Source: Nitrospirota bacterium
GTDB lineage: Bacteria > Nitrospirota > UBA9217
Assembly: GCA_023229435.1 (NCBI GenBank)
Contig: JALNZF010000004.1
Location: 124,001-188,000 of the forward strand
Reading direction: 5' to 3'
Length of the DNA stretch: 64,000 bases
In this document: in pieces, positions 49,475-59,148 of the stretch
How the letters are laid out: each line of letters begins with the position of its first letter
How positions within the stretch are numbered: position 1 is the stretch's first letter
Notes under the pieces: generated by a model
What the model was told of the DNA's origin: nothing
The model's database searches: none
Seen by the model: only the letters and a program-made list of their open reading frames with translations
Position numbers and translations under genes: made by a program

Positions 49475-52099
49475 ATGATCCTGACCAGAATGCAGGAAGC
49501 GGCATCTCGTTACCCGGACAAGATCGCCATCCAGATGAAAGCAGGGGACCGGTATCAGCAGTACACCTACCGGGACCTCCTCCGGAGCGTCGCGTCCGTG
49601 GGCCGCTCGCTTTCGGACAACGGGATCAACAAGGGCGACCGCGTTGCCCTTCTTTCGGAGAACCGGCCCGAGTGGATGATCTCGTATCTCGCTGTCGTTT
49701 CTAACGGCGCGGTCATTGTGCCGATGGATGCCCAGTTCACGGAGAAAGAGGTCGCGGTCCTGATCGCGAGTTCCGGGGCAAAGGCGGTCTTTGTATCGGC
49801 TGCCTGCAGGCAGAAACTTCCCCAGAACGGGCCCCTCGTGATCTTCTCGTTTGATCCCGGCGACGGCATCCTGTTTCCCACGATGGTCACGGCCTATCCC
49901 GAGGCAGCGCTCCCGCCTGCGCACGCAGCCAATGACCTTGCCGCTCTTCTGTATACCTCCGGCACGACGGGCGATCCCAAAGGGGTGATGCTTTCACAGG
50001 GCAACCTGGCGTCGAACCTGGCGAGCGTGATCAAGCTTGGGCTTTTCTCCCACACTGACAACCTTCTGCTTCTCCTGCCCCTCCATCATACCTATCCCGC
50101 GATGGCCTGTATCCTGCTGCCGTTTGCTCTTGGCGCGACGGTGACGGTCTTGAACAGTCTCAAGGGGCCCGATATTCTTGCCTGCATGCGGGAGACCGGC
50201 GTCACCGTCCTGATCGGCGTGCCGCTGCTCTTTAACGGTCTCCGCAGGGCTATTTTCGACGAGATCCGCAAGAAGCCGGCGCCCGTTCGCATGCTGGTGA
50301 GCATGTTCCTCGGGGTCAACAGCCTGCTTCTGAGGACAGCCGGGACCAATATCGGCAAGGCGCTCTTCGGCGCGGCGCATGCCAAATTCGGCCCGAAGTT
50401 CCGGTTCTTCGCGAGCGGCGGCGCACGGCTCGAACCCGACGTGTACACCGACATGACCAATCTCGGTTTCACCATCATCGAGGGCTATGGCCTCACCGAG
50501 ACATCGCCGGTCTCTGCTTTCAACCCCCTCTCGAAACAGAAAGCCGGTTCCATCGGCATCGCCCTGCCTGATGTGGAGGTCAGGATCGAAAATCCGGACG
50601 AGCACGGCATGGGCGAGATCGCGGTGCGCGGGCCGAACGTGATGCTTGGATACTACCAGAAGCCGCAAGAGACCGCGGAAGTGCTGCGTGATGGCTGGTT
50701 TTATACCGGTGATCTGGGATATCGCGACAAGGACGGCTATTTTTTCATTACCGGCAGGTCCAAGGAGATGATCGTGCTCTCGACGGGCAAGAAGGTCTTC
50801 CCCGACGAACTCGAAAAGTTCTACAAGCAGATCCTGTCCATCAAGGAGATCTGCATCATCCAGGGCGAGCGCGGGATCGAGGCGGCAGTAGTACCGGATT
50901 TCGATTATCTGAAAAAAATGAACCTCGCCAACTCGCGGGAGACCATCGCCCTCGAGATCGAAGACCTTGCAAAAGATCTGCCGCCGTACAAGCGGATCAC
51001 GGGGCTCAAGATATTCAAGGAGTCGCTTCCGGCCACGCGTCTGGGCAAGCTCAAGAGAAGCAAGGTCAGTGAACTCTACCGGCAGGGGGGGGAGCAGGCT
51101 GATACAGCCGCACCGGAGATCGATACCGTGCTGCTGTCGGACCCGGTGGCCAGAAAACTGCTGACCTGTCTTGAGCCGTTCTCCGCAAAAAAGAAGATCG
51201 TGCCTGACGACAATCTTGAGCTTGATCTGGGGCTCGATTCCCTCGCACGCGTGGAGTTTGTCGTGAGCATCGAGAAGTCCTTCGGCATCAGCCTGCCCGA
51301 TTCGTTCGGATCAGGAGTGTTTACGGTGAAGGACGTGGTGCAGAAGATCAAGGAACTGCTGGCCTCCGGGCCGCTCAAGGCCGGAGAGCGGGTAAGGTCG
51401 TCGTGGGCCGAGATCCTGGCTCAGGAACCCGCGGAAGAAGCGCGGGAAACGATCAGGCTGGAGTTCGGACCGGTCATCACAACACTCCGATATATGGTCA
51501 TGGCCCTGCTCACGGTGGTGATGAAGGTCTACGGCCGTTTAGCGGCCACGGGTATCGAGAACCTGCCGGAGAAGGGGGCCTACATCATCGCCCCGAACCA
51601 TCTGAGCCTTGCGGATGTTCCTTCGATCACCGCCGCGATCTCCTGGAAGACCAGCTCAAAGATCTTTTTTCTCGGCGCTACCGAGTATTTCGGCGGGCCT
51701 GTCCTGTCGAAAATATCAAGGATCTTCCATGTGATCCCGGTGGACATGGAAACCAGGCTTTACAACGCGCTCCAATTATCGGCGTATGTGCTCCGCCGCG
51801 AAAAGATCCTCCTTGTTTTTCCCGAAGGCAGTCGTTCGCGCGACGGCGGCATCAAGGAGTTCAAAAAGGGCGTGGGGATCATCTCGAAAGAACTGAACAT
51901 CCCGATCGTTCCTGTTGCGATCAGCGGCACCTATGCGATGATGCCGTCGGGAAGGTTGTTTCCGAAGCCGGCCCGGATCAGCGTTTCTTTCGGCAAACCG
52001 ATCCATCCCGGGGGCAAGGACTACGACGAGATCGTGAAAACACTTCAGGGGGAAGTGGTTGGTCTGCTCGATGCGATGAAGACGGCATCGGGCAGATGA
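49475..52099 (+). CDS. fused acyl-ACP/CoA synthetase, carrier domain and PlsC acyltransferase
   Basis: An 874-residue trifunctional protein. Residues 1-520 are an AMP-forming ligase (YTSGTTGDPKGVMLSQGNLA, and YGLTETSPVSAFN in the middle). Residues about 545-630 are an acyl carrier domain with the phosphopantetheine site LGLDSLARVEF. Residues about 660-870 are a PlsC acyltransferase with NHLSLADVPS (H-x4-D) and FPEGSRSRDGG. A carrier domain between ligase and acyltransferase suggests the protein loads its own acyl-carrier and passes the acyl group to a lysophospholipid, as in Aas-type salvage. A close family exists in Desulfobacterota; the exact substrate is not evident. Confidence 0.92.
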   Translation: MILTRMQEAASRYPDKIAIQMKAGDRYQQYTYRDLLRSVASVGRSLSDNGINKGDRVALLSENRPEWMISYLAVVSNGAVIVPMDAQFTEKEVAVLIASSGAKAVFVSAACRQKLPQNGPLVIFSFDPGDGILFPTMVTAYPEAALPPAHAANDLAALLYTSGTTGDPKGVMLSQGNLASNLASVIKLGLFSHTDNLLLLLPLHHTYPAMACILLPFALGATVTVLNSLKGPDILACMRETGVTVLIGVPLLFNGLRRAIFDEIRKKPAPVRMLVSMFLGVNSLLLRTAGTNIGKALFGAAHAKFGPKFRFFASGGARLEPDVYTDMTNLGFTIIEGYGLTETSPVSAFNPLSKQKAGSIGIALPDVEVRIENPDEHGMGEIAVRGPNVMLGYYQKPQETAEVLRDGWFYTGDLGYRDKDGYFFITGRSKEMIVLSTGKKVFPDELEKFYKQILSIKEICIIQGERGIEAAVVPDFDYLKKMNLANSRETIALEIEDLAKDLPPYKRITGLKIFKESLPATRLGKLKRSKVSELYRQGGEQADTAAPEIDTVLLSDPVARKLLTCLEPFSAKKKIVPDDNLELDLGLDSLARVEFVVSIEKSFGISLPDSFGSGVFTVKDVVQKIKELLASGPLKAGERVRSSWAEILAQEPAEEARETIRLEFGPVITTLRYMVMALLTVVMKVYGRLAATGIENLPEKGAYIIAPNHLSLADVPSITAAISWKTSSKIFFLGATEYFGGPVLSKISRIFHVIPVDMETRLYNALQLSAYVLRREKILLVFPEGSRSRDGGIKEFKKGVGIISKELNIPIVPVAISGTYAMMPSGRLFPKPARISVSFGKPIHPGGKDYDEIVKTLQGEVVGLLDAMKTASGR

Positions 52100-52182
52100 T
52101 TGCGGCACGGACCTGTTTCCTTTCGGCAGGGGACGCCTATGCGTCCATTATCGTTTAACCCGGCAGGGGAGGATTTCATTTT

Positions 52183-53079
52183 ATGCAGATAAAAAAACTA
52201 TTTCTCGCAGTATTGTGTATCAATCTGATCGTCGCCTGCGCATCCACCAAGGGGCCTTTGGTCACGGACCAGCCCAAGCCGAAAATAGCTCTCGTGCTCG
52301 GCGGTGGCGCGGCAAGAGGCTTTGCCCATGTGGGCGTTATCCGCGCACTGGAACAGGAGAAGATTCCCATCGACATGATCATCGGCACGAGCGTCGGAAG
52401 TCTCATCGGCGCGATCTATGCCTATGACACCAACAGTTTCGAGCTTGAGTGGACGGCATTTTCTCTTGAAAAAGACCATGTTTTTGATTACGGGATTTTC
52501 TCCGCGTTTACCAGTATGGGTCTGGCCAAGGGCGAAAAGCTGGAAGCATTCGTAAAGTCCAAGGTCCCGGTGGCCAACATCGAAGACCTCAAACTGCCCT
52601 TTGCCGCCGTAGCAACCGACTTGAATCGGGGAACGCGCGTGGTGATCGACCATGGCTCGGTGGCCAGGGCGGTTCACGCGAGCAGCGCGATCCCGGGTGT
52701 ATTCAACCCGGTAGAGCATCAGGGAAAACTCCTGGTTGACGGCGGCGTGATGGACAATATCCCCATTTCCGTTGCACGTGAAAAGGGCGCTGACATCGTG
52801 ATCGCGGTTGATATCAGCGAGAATGTGATAAATTTCAACATCACGAACGTTATCGACGTGATGCTGCAGGCTGTTAGTATCATGTCCCGGGAGATCGTTA
52901 ATTTTAAGAAGAAAGATGCGGATGTCCTCATTGTTCCCGCCGTGGGCGATGTGGGGATGCTCGATTTTTCCCAGAAGAAGCGGTGCATGCAGGCGGGCAT
53001 CGAGGCAACGCAGAGGGCCATGCCGGAGATCAGGGAAGCCATGGAAGACTGGAGCAGAAAAAAGGGATCGTCACACTAG
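52183..53079 (+). CDS. patatin-like phospholipase lipoprotein
   Basis: A 298-residue protein. The N-terminal signal MQIKKLFLAVLCINLIVAC is a lipobox. The patatin domain has the oxyanion-hole GGGAARGFAHVG, the nucleophile elbow GTSVGSLIGA, and the catalytic Asp in LLVDGGVMDNIPIS. It is similar to RssA-type enzymes but lipid-anchored. It probably releases fatty acids from phospholipids, which the adjacent synthetase/acyltransferase could re-use; that link is an inference from position. Confidence 0.93.
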   Translation: MQIKKLFLAVLCINLIVACASTKGPLVTDQPKPKIALVLGGGAARGFAHVGVIRALEQEKIPIDMIIGTSVGSLIGAIYAYDTNSFELEWTAFSLEKDHVFDYGIFSAFTSMGLAKGEKLEAFVKSKVPVANIEDLKLPFAAVATDLNRGTRVVIDHGSVARAVHASSAIPGVFNPVEHQGKLLVDGGVMDNIPISVAREKGADIVIAVDISENVINFNITNVIDVMLQAVSIMSREIVNFKKKDADVLIVPAVGDVGMLDFSQKKRCMQAGIEATQRAMPEIREAMEDWSRKKGSSH

Positions 53080-53462
53080 GACGAACGAATAGTCTCCGTG
53101 ACTCCGTGTTTCCGTGGTCAAAATTCTTTATAGTATTGATGATCTCGTAAGAAGTCAATTTTTCACACGAAGCCACAAAGACACGAAGAAAGGCATATTG
53201 AAATCATTAAAGTTTTTCTTTGTGATCTCCGTGATCTTTGTGTGAGAACGACTTTTTACGAATGCATCAGTATTACAGTGAACTTTTATTGAAATACTGT
53301 TTTTTTATTGTCTTTTAATCCGTCATTCCGGGCTTGACCCGGAATCCAGTCCAGAAGGTTTTGAAAACCTTGATTCCCCCCGGCCTTAACCATACCGGGG
53401 CAGGCTCGAACCAAGGCCTTCGGGAATGACAAAAAAGTTTCGCTGTAGTAATTAGGAAGCTT
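53080..53462. other. gene-free stretch occupied by two palindromic repeats
   Basis: 53164-53246 is a CACGAAG/CTTTGTG repeat and 53322-53430 a GTCATTCCGGG/CGGGAATGAC repeat. No ORF of note. Confidence 0.5.
53322..53430. repeat. palindromic repeat of the GTCATTCCCGA family
   Basis: GTCATTCCGGGCTTGACCC at the left and CGGGAATGAC at the right enclose GATTCCCCCCGGCCTTAACC. That inner part strongly resembles the copy at 26582. Confidence 0.7.
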
Positions 53463-54314
53463 ATGCTGAACAAGATTAAGATCATCCTCGAGATGATAAA
53501 ATTCGAACACACGATCTTCGCATTGCCCTTTGCCTTTACCGGCGCACTGCTGGCGGCGCGGGGGCTGCCGGCGTGGAGCACGATCCTCTGGATCGCGGCG
53601 GCCATGGTCGGCGCGCGCTCGGCTGCCATGGGGTTTAACCGCTGGGCGGACCGGGTTTTCGATGCCAAGAACCCGAGGACCGACATGCGGGCCCTTCCCC
53701 GGGGACTGGTGACGCCGGCCCAGGTGATCCTGTTCACCGCGGTCTCGTCGGCCCTGCTGGTATTCGCGGCGTATCGGTTGAACACGCTCAGTTTTTTCCT
53801 CTCTCCCGTTGCGCTTGCGATCGTGTTCTTCTATTCCTACACCAAACGGTTCACCTTCCTGTCGCACGCGTTCCTCGGGTTTGCCATCTGCCTCGCGCCG
53901 ATCGGATCGTGGATCGCGGTCACGGGGAAAATCGAGCCGCCGGCGCTTGTGCTCGGCGCTGCGGTGCTGTTCTGGCTTCTCGGTTTCGACGTGCTCTATG
54001 CGCTCCAGGATATGGACTTTGACCGGAAAGCGGGCCTCCACTCCATTCCCCAACGGTTCGGGGTCGGGTGGTCGCTTTGGATCTCCCGTGTTTCTCACGC
54101 AATCACGATGGCCGCTCTTTTCTGGCTGTACGAACTGCTCGCGCTGGGTTGGTCTTTTCTTGCGGGTTTGATCATTGCCCTGTGTCTGATCGTCTACGAA
54201 CACACCCTGGTCAAGGAACATGATCTTTCAAAACTGAATATGGCTTTTTTCAATATGAACGGTACCATCAGCGTTACGATCTTTTTTTTTACACTGCTCG
54301 ATGTTCTGCTGTAA
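53463..54314 (+). CDS. UbiA-family prenyltransferase
   Basis: A 283-residue membrane enzyme with about eight helices. The first Asp-rich motif is NRWADRVFDAKNPRTD and the second is ALQDMDFDRKAGLHSIPQRFG. It attaches a polyprenyl chain to an aromatic acid, as UbiA or an MqnP-like futalosine-pathway prenyltransferase. For an anaerobe, menaquinone synthesis via MqnP is attractive but unproven. No other quinone gene is adjacent. Confidence 0.93.
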   Translation: MLNKIKIILEMIKFEHTIFALPFAFTGALLAARGLPAWSTILWIAAAMVGARSAAMGFNRWADRVFDAKNPRTDMRALPRGLVTPAQVILFTAVSSALLVFAAYRLNTLSFFLSPVALAIVFFYSYTKRFTFLSHAFLGFAICLAPIGSWIAVTGKIEPPALVLGAAVLFWLLGFDVLYALQDMDFDRKAGLHSIPQRFGVGWSLWISRVSHAITMAALFWLYELLALGWSFLAGLIIALCLIVYEHTLVKEHDLSKLNMAFFNMNGTISVTIFFFTLLDVLL

Positions 54315-54452
54315 CTCCGGAACAGTGCAGTACCGGACCTATTGCGCACGGTCCTGATAGATCGGGGAATGATAGATCGGGGAATTGACAAACCACATGA
54401 ATGCTGGTATGTTTACCATCGGTAACACTAGATTTTTATTAAAGGAGAAAAC

Positions 54453-55151
54453 ATGAAATCACGTCTCGTAATCATCTTATGCATGGCGCTGGCGGCGAGC
54501 CCGGTGCTCGCCGGGGAAAATCTGGAACTGAAGACACAGAAGGACAAGGTGAGTTATGCGATCGGCCTGGACATGGGCAACAATATGAAAAAAAGCGAGC
54601 TTGAGATAGATCCCGATGTTCTCGCAAGGGCGATCAAAGACATCCTGGCCGGCAGCAAACCCCTGATGACCGATCAGGAGGCAAAAGAAACTCTCATTGC
54701 TTTGCAGAAGGACCTCCAGGCAAAACAAATCGAGAAGAATAAAGCGCTGGGAGAGAAAAACAAGAAGGAAGGGGACACTTTCCTTGCGAAAAACAAGAAA
54801 GAGAAAGGGGTCAAGACCCTGCCAAGCGGACTGCAATACAAGGTCATCGCGGAGGGCAAAGGCAAGTCTCCCAAGGCAAGCGATACGGTGACGGTGAATT
54901 ACGCCGGCACGCTGATCAACGGGACCGAGTTCGACAGTTCATACAAGCGAGGACAACCCGCGACGTTCCCGGTGGGCGGCGTGATCAAGGGATGGACCGA
55001 GGCCCTCCAACTCATGAAGGAAGGCTCCAAGTGGCAGCTTTTTATTCCATCAGACCTTGCCTATGGAGAGAAGGGGACGCAGGGAGGGCCTATCGGCCCG
55101 AACGCGGCTTTGATCTTCGAGGTTGAGTTGGTCTCGATCAAGGAAAAATAA
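54453..55151 (+). CDS. FKBP-type peptidyl-prolyl isomerase (Mip/FkpA-like)
   Basis: A 232-residue protein. The signal peptide (residues 1-21) ends at LAGEN. Residues 25-110 form the dimerisation helices (YAIGLDMGNNMKKSELEI), and 120-232 the FKBP domain with VTVNYAGTLINGTEFDSSY, VIKGWTEALQLMKEGSKW and IPSDLAYGEKG. It assists folding of periplasmic and outer-membrane proteins. A strong terminator follows. RBS AAAGGAG. Confidence 0.95.
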   Translation: MKSRLVIILCMALAASPVLAGENLELKTQKDKVSYAIGLDMGNNMKKSELEIDPDVLARAIKDILAGSKPLMTDQEAKETLIALQKDLQAKQIEKNKALGEKNKKEGDTFLAKNKKEKGVKTLPSGLQYKVIAEGKGKSPKASDTVTVNYAGTLINGTEFDSSYKRGQPATFPVGGVIKGWTEALQLMKEGSKWQLFIPSDLAYGEKGTQGGPIGPNAALIFEVELVSIKEK

Positions 55152-55159
55152 AAATACAA

Positions 55160-55190
55160 AAAGGCTGACCCTGAACGGGTCAGCCTTTAT
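55160..55190 (+). terminator. rho-independent terminator of the FKBP gene
   Basis: AAAGGCTGACCC pairs with GGGTCAGCCTTT around TGAAC over 12 bp; an A tract precedes it and TTTAT follows. Confidence 0.85.
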
Positions 55191-55335
55191 CAGGTTGTTG
55201 AAAAACACTTAGTTTACCCTTCGACCCTTCGGCAAGCTCAGGGCTTAGGGCGAACGGAGCGTGTATTGAATTTATTCGTATTTATCCGTTCGTGGTGAGC
55301 CTGTCGAACCACAAAAAGACTTTTTCAACAGCCTG
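55191..55335. repeat. nested palindromic repeat (GGCAAGCTCAGGGC family)
   Basis: The outer arms CAGGTTGTTGAAAAA and TTTTTCAACAGCCTG enclose CTTCGGCAAGCTCAGGGC and GAGCCTGTCGAACCAC. It has the same inner module as 49336-49461 with a different outer stem. Confidence 0.7.
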
Positions 55336-55520
55336 TTTTTGTATGACATCCCGATATTTGTTCTGCAAAAAATGAAACAGGAATCAACCAGGAATACGTC
55401 TTGGCAGCAGAGAAAAGCCTCTATCTTGCATTGATCGCTTTTTAAGAATCCTTCGCGAACATTAACATTGCGTCTTTGCGCTTCAAATCAGCGCGGTTTC
55501 AGTTTGATAGGATCAGTGCT

Positions 55521-56312
55521 TCAACTCCGGTCTTCCGCCTCCCATTCCTTCAGTTTCCCGGTGATAAAATCGATGATCTCCTGGTGCTCCTCGACCCCGC
55601 GGTCCCTGATCCGGAGCGGTTTGCCGAAGGCGAAGCGCGCCTTTTTCGATGGATCGATCCTGCCGTAGTCCTTGAGGAACATGCCATTGCCCCAGGCGTT
55701 GGTCGTGAGAGCTACCGGGACCACCGGAACCCCGGCCCTCTTTGCGAGCTTTATCCCTATGGTGTTGAACTGCGCCGGATCAAAGACGGGCGTCCGGGTG
55801 GTCTGGGGAAAAATAATGATGGACCTTCCGGCCTTCAATCGTTCGGTCCCGCCTTCGAGCACCGCTCTCAGATCGTCGCGGGGGTTCGTGCGGCCCACGG
55901 TGATGGGGTCCCTTGAGCGCATGATGTGCTTGAAGATCGGGTAGTCGACCAGACTTTGTTTGACGACAAAGGTCGCGTCTTTGAAGGGGGCTATGAGCGT
56001 CGGGAGGACAAATGTTTCGAGCGTGCTCATGTGATTGGCGATGAATACGCACGGGCCCTCGACGGCCTTGAAGGCATCGGTGCCGGTGATCTCAATAGTC
56101 ACTCCGGCCGCTTCCAGCGCGCGGAACGTGGCGAGGCTGTTTTCGCACCAGTCGGAAGTGCCGTAGTGACCTCGCTTTGCCTGTGCGCTTCCCCGGACAA
56201 CGATGAAGAAGAGCCGGGTATAAAACGTGAGCGAGGTCAATGCCCTTGCCATGAAGGTTCTGCGGACAGGACCTGTCCGATAGTCGCCGTTCTCGTACCT
56301 GAGCTTTTCCAA
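55521..56312 (-). CDS. PlsC-like acyltransferase with altered motifs
   Basis: The protein has 263 residues from TTG 56312 (an AAGGAG site is seven bases upstream); a longer frame to 56402 lacks one. The acyltransferase motif I is NHMSTLETF, so the usual H-x4-D is H-x4-E. Motif III is IIIFPQTTRT in place of FPEGTRS. These changes mark a PlsC subfamily of unknown acceptor; 1-acylglycerol-phosphate acylation is inferred only from the fold. Neighbours are a terminator on one side and a GH3 enzyme on the other. Confidence 0.8.
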   Translation of the reverse strand: MEKLRYENGDYRTGPVRRTFMARALTSLTFYTRLFFIVVRGSAQAKRGHYGTSDWCENSLATFRALEAAGVTIEITGTDAFKAVEGPCVFIANHMSTLETFVLPTLIAPFKDATFVVKQSLVDYPIFKHIMRSRDPITVGRTNPRDDLRAVLEGGTERLKAGRSIIIFPQTTRTPVFDPAQFNTIGIKLAKRAGVPVVPVALTTNAWGNGMFLKDYGRIDPSKKARFAFGKPLRIRDRGVEEHQEIIDFITGKLKEWEAEDRS

Positions 56313-56347
56313 ACAAGACTCCTTGCTGGCGCGGTGTTGCGCGCTTA

Positions 56348-56378
56348 CGACGGACGAAGGACGAGGGACGAGGGACGC
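56348..56378. repeat. GACGAGGGACGAAGGAC low-complexity block
   Basis: A short GGACGA word repeat; a similar block is at 43788-43820. Confidence 0.4.
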
Positions 56379-56547
56379 AAAAGCAGTTAAGGATGCGTCC
56401 ATCGTCCTTCGGATTATAGAAAACAGAGTTCAGTATACCATGCGGGGTTGAAAGAGTGAAGCGGGAAGAAAAGATCGCGAGCGGCTAAATAATAAGCTGC
56501 AAACAAAATACTTGCAATACCTCCTAGAAAAAGCGAAAATAAACATC

Positions 56548-58110
56548 ATGCAAAGTACAACACTCGGGAAAGAAGTCGCTCAGATGGTCATGCCCCGGCT
56601 CGAGGGCGCGAGACTCGGTGATTCCCGATACCTCGAGCATATCCATGCGCTTATTAAGCAGGGCATCGGCGGTTTCATACTCTTTGGGGGGTCGGTCGAA
56701 CATACCCCACGGCACCTGCGGGAACTCCAGGGTCTTTCCGGAATCCCGCTTCTGATCGCGTCCGATGTGGAGCGCGGCCTCGGCCAACAGCTTGCCGGGG
56801 GGACGCTCTTTCCCAGTCAGCGCGCCGTGTCATCGGCCGTCAATCGCAGCGTGAAAAAAGACGTCGAACTGCTCGACTCAATGCTCGATGTCGTGAGGAC
56901 CGAGACGCGCACCGCGGGAATTCATGCCGTTTTTTCCCCGGTGGTTGACGTAAATAACAATCCTGATAACCCCATTATCTGCACCCGGGCCTTCGGCGAT
57001 GAGCCTGAGATCGTTGCATGGTTCGGTTCGCGATACATCACGCGGTTTCAGCGGTCACGCGGGACGCGGGGCAGGCTGAAGCTTTTGGCTTGCGCCAAGC
57101 ATTTTCCGGGCCACGGGGACACGAACCAGGACTCGCATTCCGTGCTGCCGGTGATTCACGCCGCACGGATCCGACTGAACCGCGTCGAACTCCCGCCGTT
57201 TCGCAAGGCCGTGAAGGACGGGGTTGGCATGGTCATGGTGGCGCACCTGCTCGTGCCGGCACTTGATCCGGAGAACCCCACAACATTTTCGAAGAAGACG
57301 ATCACCTCGCTCCTGCGGGAAGGCATGGAATTCGATGGGCTGATCGTATCCGACGCTCTTGACATGGGCGCACTCGTTCGTATCTGCTCACCGGAAGAGA
57401 TTGCGGTACGCGCCGTGGAAGCCGGGATCGATATTTTACTTCACCCGCGTGACGCGCTGGCAACCATCGATGCGATTGTGTCCGCCGTGGAGCGGGGCAG
57501 GCTGACCCGCCAGCGGATCAGCGAGTCAGTTGAGCGGATCATGGCTGCAAAAACACGCCTGGGTTTATTTGATAAGACCGTCCAGAAGGCCGTACAGATC
57601 GATTACCTGAAGCACGGGCTCATTGCTCGCAAGATCGGGAGAAAGGCGCTCCGCATCGTCTCGGGCGACAAAAAGATATTCCCTCTGCCGCATGACGGCG
57701 GAGTCGCATGCCTCATTCTCGATGACGACAACAATAGGGGGTCAGGCGATGTCTTTGTCCGGGCGATGAAAGCGCGATGCAAGCACATCCTGGCCATGGT
57801 CCTGACCATTGGCTCGGAAATACCGGAATCCCTGGTCCTTGACGCAATTCGGGCCTCGGATTTCGTGGTCATGGCGATTTATTCCAGGATTTCCGCTTCA
57901 AAGGGGCATTCAGGGCTTGACGACAAGCTCAGGGACGTTGCCATTAAATTTTTAAAGACCATTAAGTCGGAAAAGGGGAAATCGATCGTGATCTCCTTCG
58001 ACAGCCCTTATCTTCTCGATCACTTCAAGGACGCCGATGTGCGGATCGCGGCCTATGACAGGATGGATGAGATCCAGCAGGCCGCCGCAGAACTGTTGGT
58101 GGAGGAATAG
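56548..58110 (+). CDS. GH3 beta-N-acetylglucosaminidase (NagZ-like) with C-terminal domain
   Basis: A 520-residue enzyme. The NagZ core (about 1-345) contains PLLIASDVERGLGQQLAGGT and the catalytic-loop KHFPGHGDTNQDSHSVLPVI, with the His/Asp dyad of GH3 N-acetylglucosaminidases, and VSDALDMGALV for the nucleophile. The C-terminal 170 residues form a second GH3 alpha/beta domain (GVACLILDDDNNRGSGD) absent from short NagZ. It would remove GlcNAc from peptidoglycan fragments in recycling. ATG 56548 has no clear ribosome site. Confidence 0.9.
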   Translation: MQSTTLGKEVAQMVMPRLEGARLGDSRYLEHIHALIKQGIGGFILFGGSVEHTPRHLRELQGLSGIPLLIASDVERGLGQQLAGGTLFPSQRAVSSAVNRSVKKDVELLDSMLDVVRTETRTAGIHAVFSPVVDVNNNPDNPIICTRAFGDEPEIVAWFGSRYITRFQRSRGTRGRLKLLACAKHFPGHGDTNQDSHSVLPVIHAARIRLNRVELPPFRKAVKDGVGMVMVAHLLVPALDPENPTTFSKKTITSLLREGMEFDGLIVSDALDMGALVRICSPEEIAVRAVEAGIDILLHPRDALATIDAIVSAVERGRLTRQRISESVERIMAAKTRLGLFDKTVQKAVQIDYLKHGLIARKIGRKALRIVSGDKKIFPLPHDGGVACLILDDDNNRGSGDVFVRAMKARCKHILAMVLTIGSEIPESLVLDAIRASDFVVMAIYSRISASKGHSGLDDKLRDVAIKFLKTIKSEKGKSIVISFDSPYLLDHFKDADVRIAAYDRMDEIQQAAAELLVEE

Positions 58111-58140
58111 AAGGGCAGAGTAAAACCTCCGGATGCGTTG

Positions 58141-58674
58141 TTATTGAGCGGCAGGTTTGAGCGCGGCGATGTAGGGCAGGTTCCTGTACTTCTCTCCATG
58201 GTCCATCCCATATCCTACTACGAACGTGTCGGGTATTTCGAAACCGCTATAGGAAATCATGATGTCGGCAGTCCTGCGCGCCTTCTTGTCCAGCAGGACA
58301 ACCGCTTTGAGGGTCGCAGGGTTTTGTGCCTCGAACTTTTTGAACAGACAGTCCATTGTCTTCCCGGTATCAATGATCGTGTCGACGAGGAGCACATGCT
58401 TGCCTGAAATATCGATCTCACCGCCATGCTCGACCACTATGTTTTTTGATGAGGTTGTCGAAGCGCCGTAGCTCGCTGCCTGTACAAATTCCACAGAGAC
58501 GCGAAGGGTAAGACGCCTCATGAGGTCCGCGGTAAAAACAGCCGCGCCTTTCAGGATGCAGATCAGGACAAGTTCCTTGCCTGCATAGTTCTCCGATATT
58601 CGGGCGGCAATTTCCCGAACTTTATCAGTTATCGTCTGCTCGTCGAATAGTATGTCCTGGATATCATCCATCAT
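58141..58674 (-). CDS. hpt: hypoxanthine phosphoribosyltransferase, second copy
   Basis: The protein has about 177 residues from ATG 58674. The PRPP loop is HVLLVDTIIDTGKTM and the base-binding end is DTFVVGYGMDHGEKYRNLPYI. It is clearly homologous to but distinct from the copy at 32892. Different substrate preference (for example hypoxanthine versus xanthine or guanine) is possible. It is convergent with the GH3 gene. Confidence 0.92.
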   Translation of the reverse strand: MMDDIQDILFDEQTITDKVREIAARISENYAGKELVLICILKGAAVFTADLMRRLTLRVSVEFVQAASYGASTTSSKNIVVEHGGEIDISGKHVLLVDTIIDTGKTMDCLFKKFEAQNPATLKAVVLLDKKARRTADIMISYSGFEIPDTFVVGYGMDHGEKYRNLPYIAALKPAAQ

Positions 58675-59148
58675 GATCGTTCTCTTTTTCAGAAGAGTCA
58701 TTCAGTCCCCAATAAGAACAGTTGGCCATTAATCCTAACCCGGACAAGCCGGAACAAAATCCACCACGAAGTCACGAAGGCACTAAAAAAACAAGATTTG
58801 GATTTACAATCAAAAACAGAGCACTTCTTTGTGTCTTAGAGTCTTCGTGGTAGTCTTTTGTCTTGCCTCTGTTCTTGGTGTTTTTGTGATACTAATATTC
58901 AACCCATTAATCATATCTATACGAACCTTCACTTGGCAAATGCCATTTCCATGTTAATTACCAACCGCATCCTTCAAAAGGATACCGCAGATCATTGCAA
59001 TTGTAAAGAAAGGAACAACGCGGAGAGCGGATTTGCCCTGAAAAAGAACCGCTGTCGGATCTGAAAAGATGTATTGACATGCAAGGTGAGTCAGCTTACC
59101 ATAGTAATGATCACGGCAGTCGATGTTCCCGGATCATCAAGGAGAAAC
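58675..59148. other. gene-free stretch with a palindrome
   Basis: It contains the inverted repeat 58763-58851 (ACCACGAAGTCACGAAGGCA answered by CTTAGAGTCTTCGTGGT). The remaining 300 bases show no credible gene. Confidence 0.45.
58763..58851. repeat. ACCACGAAG/CTTCGTGGT inverted repeat
   Basis: A variant of the ACCACAGAG family with CACGAAG words. Confidence 0.6.
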
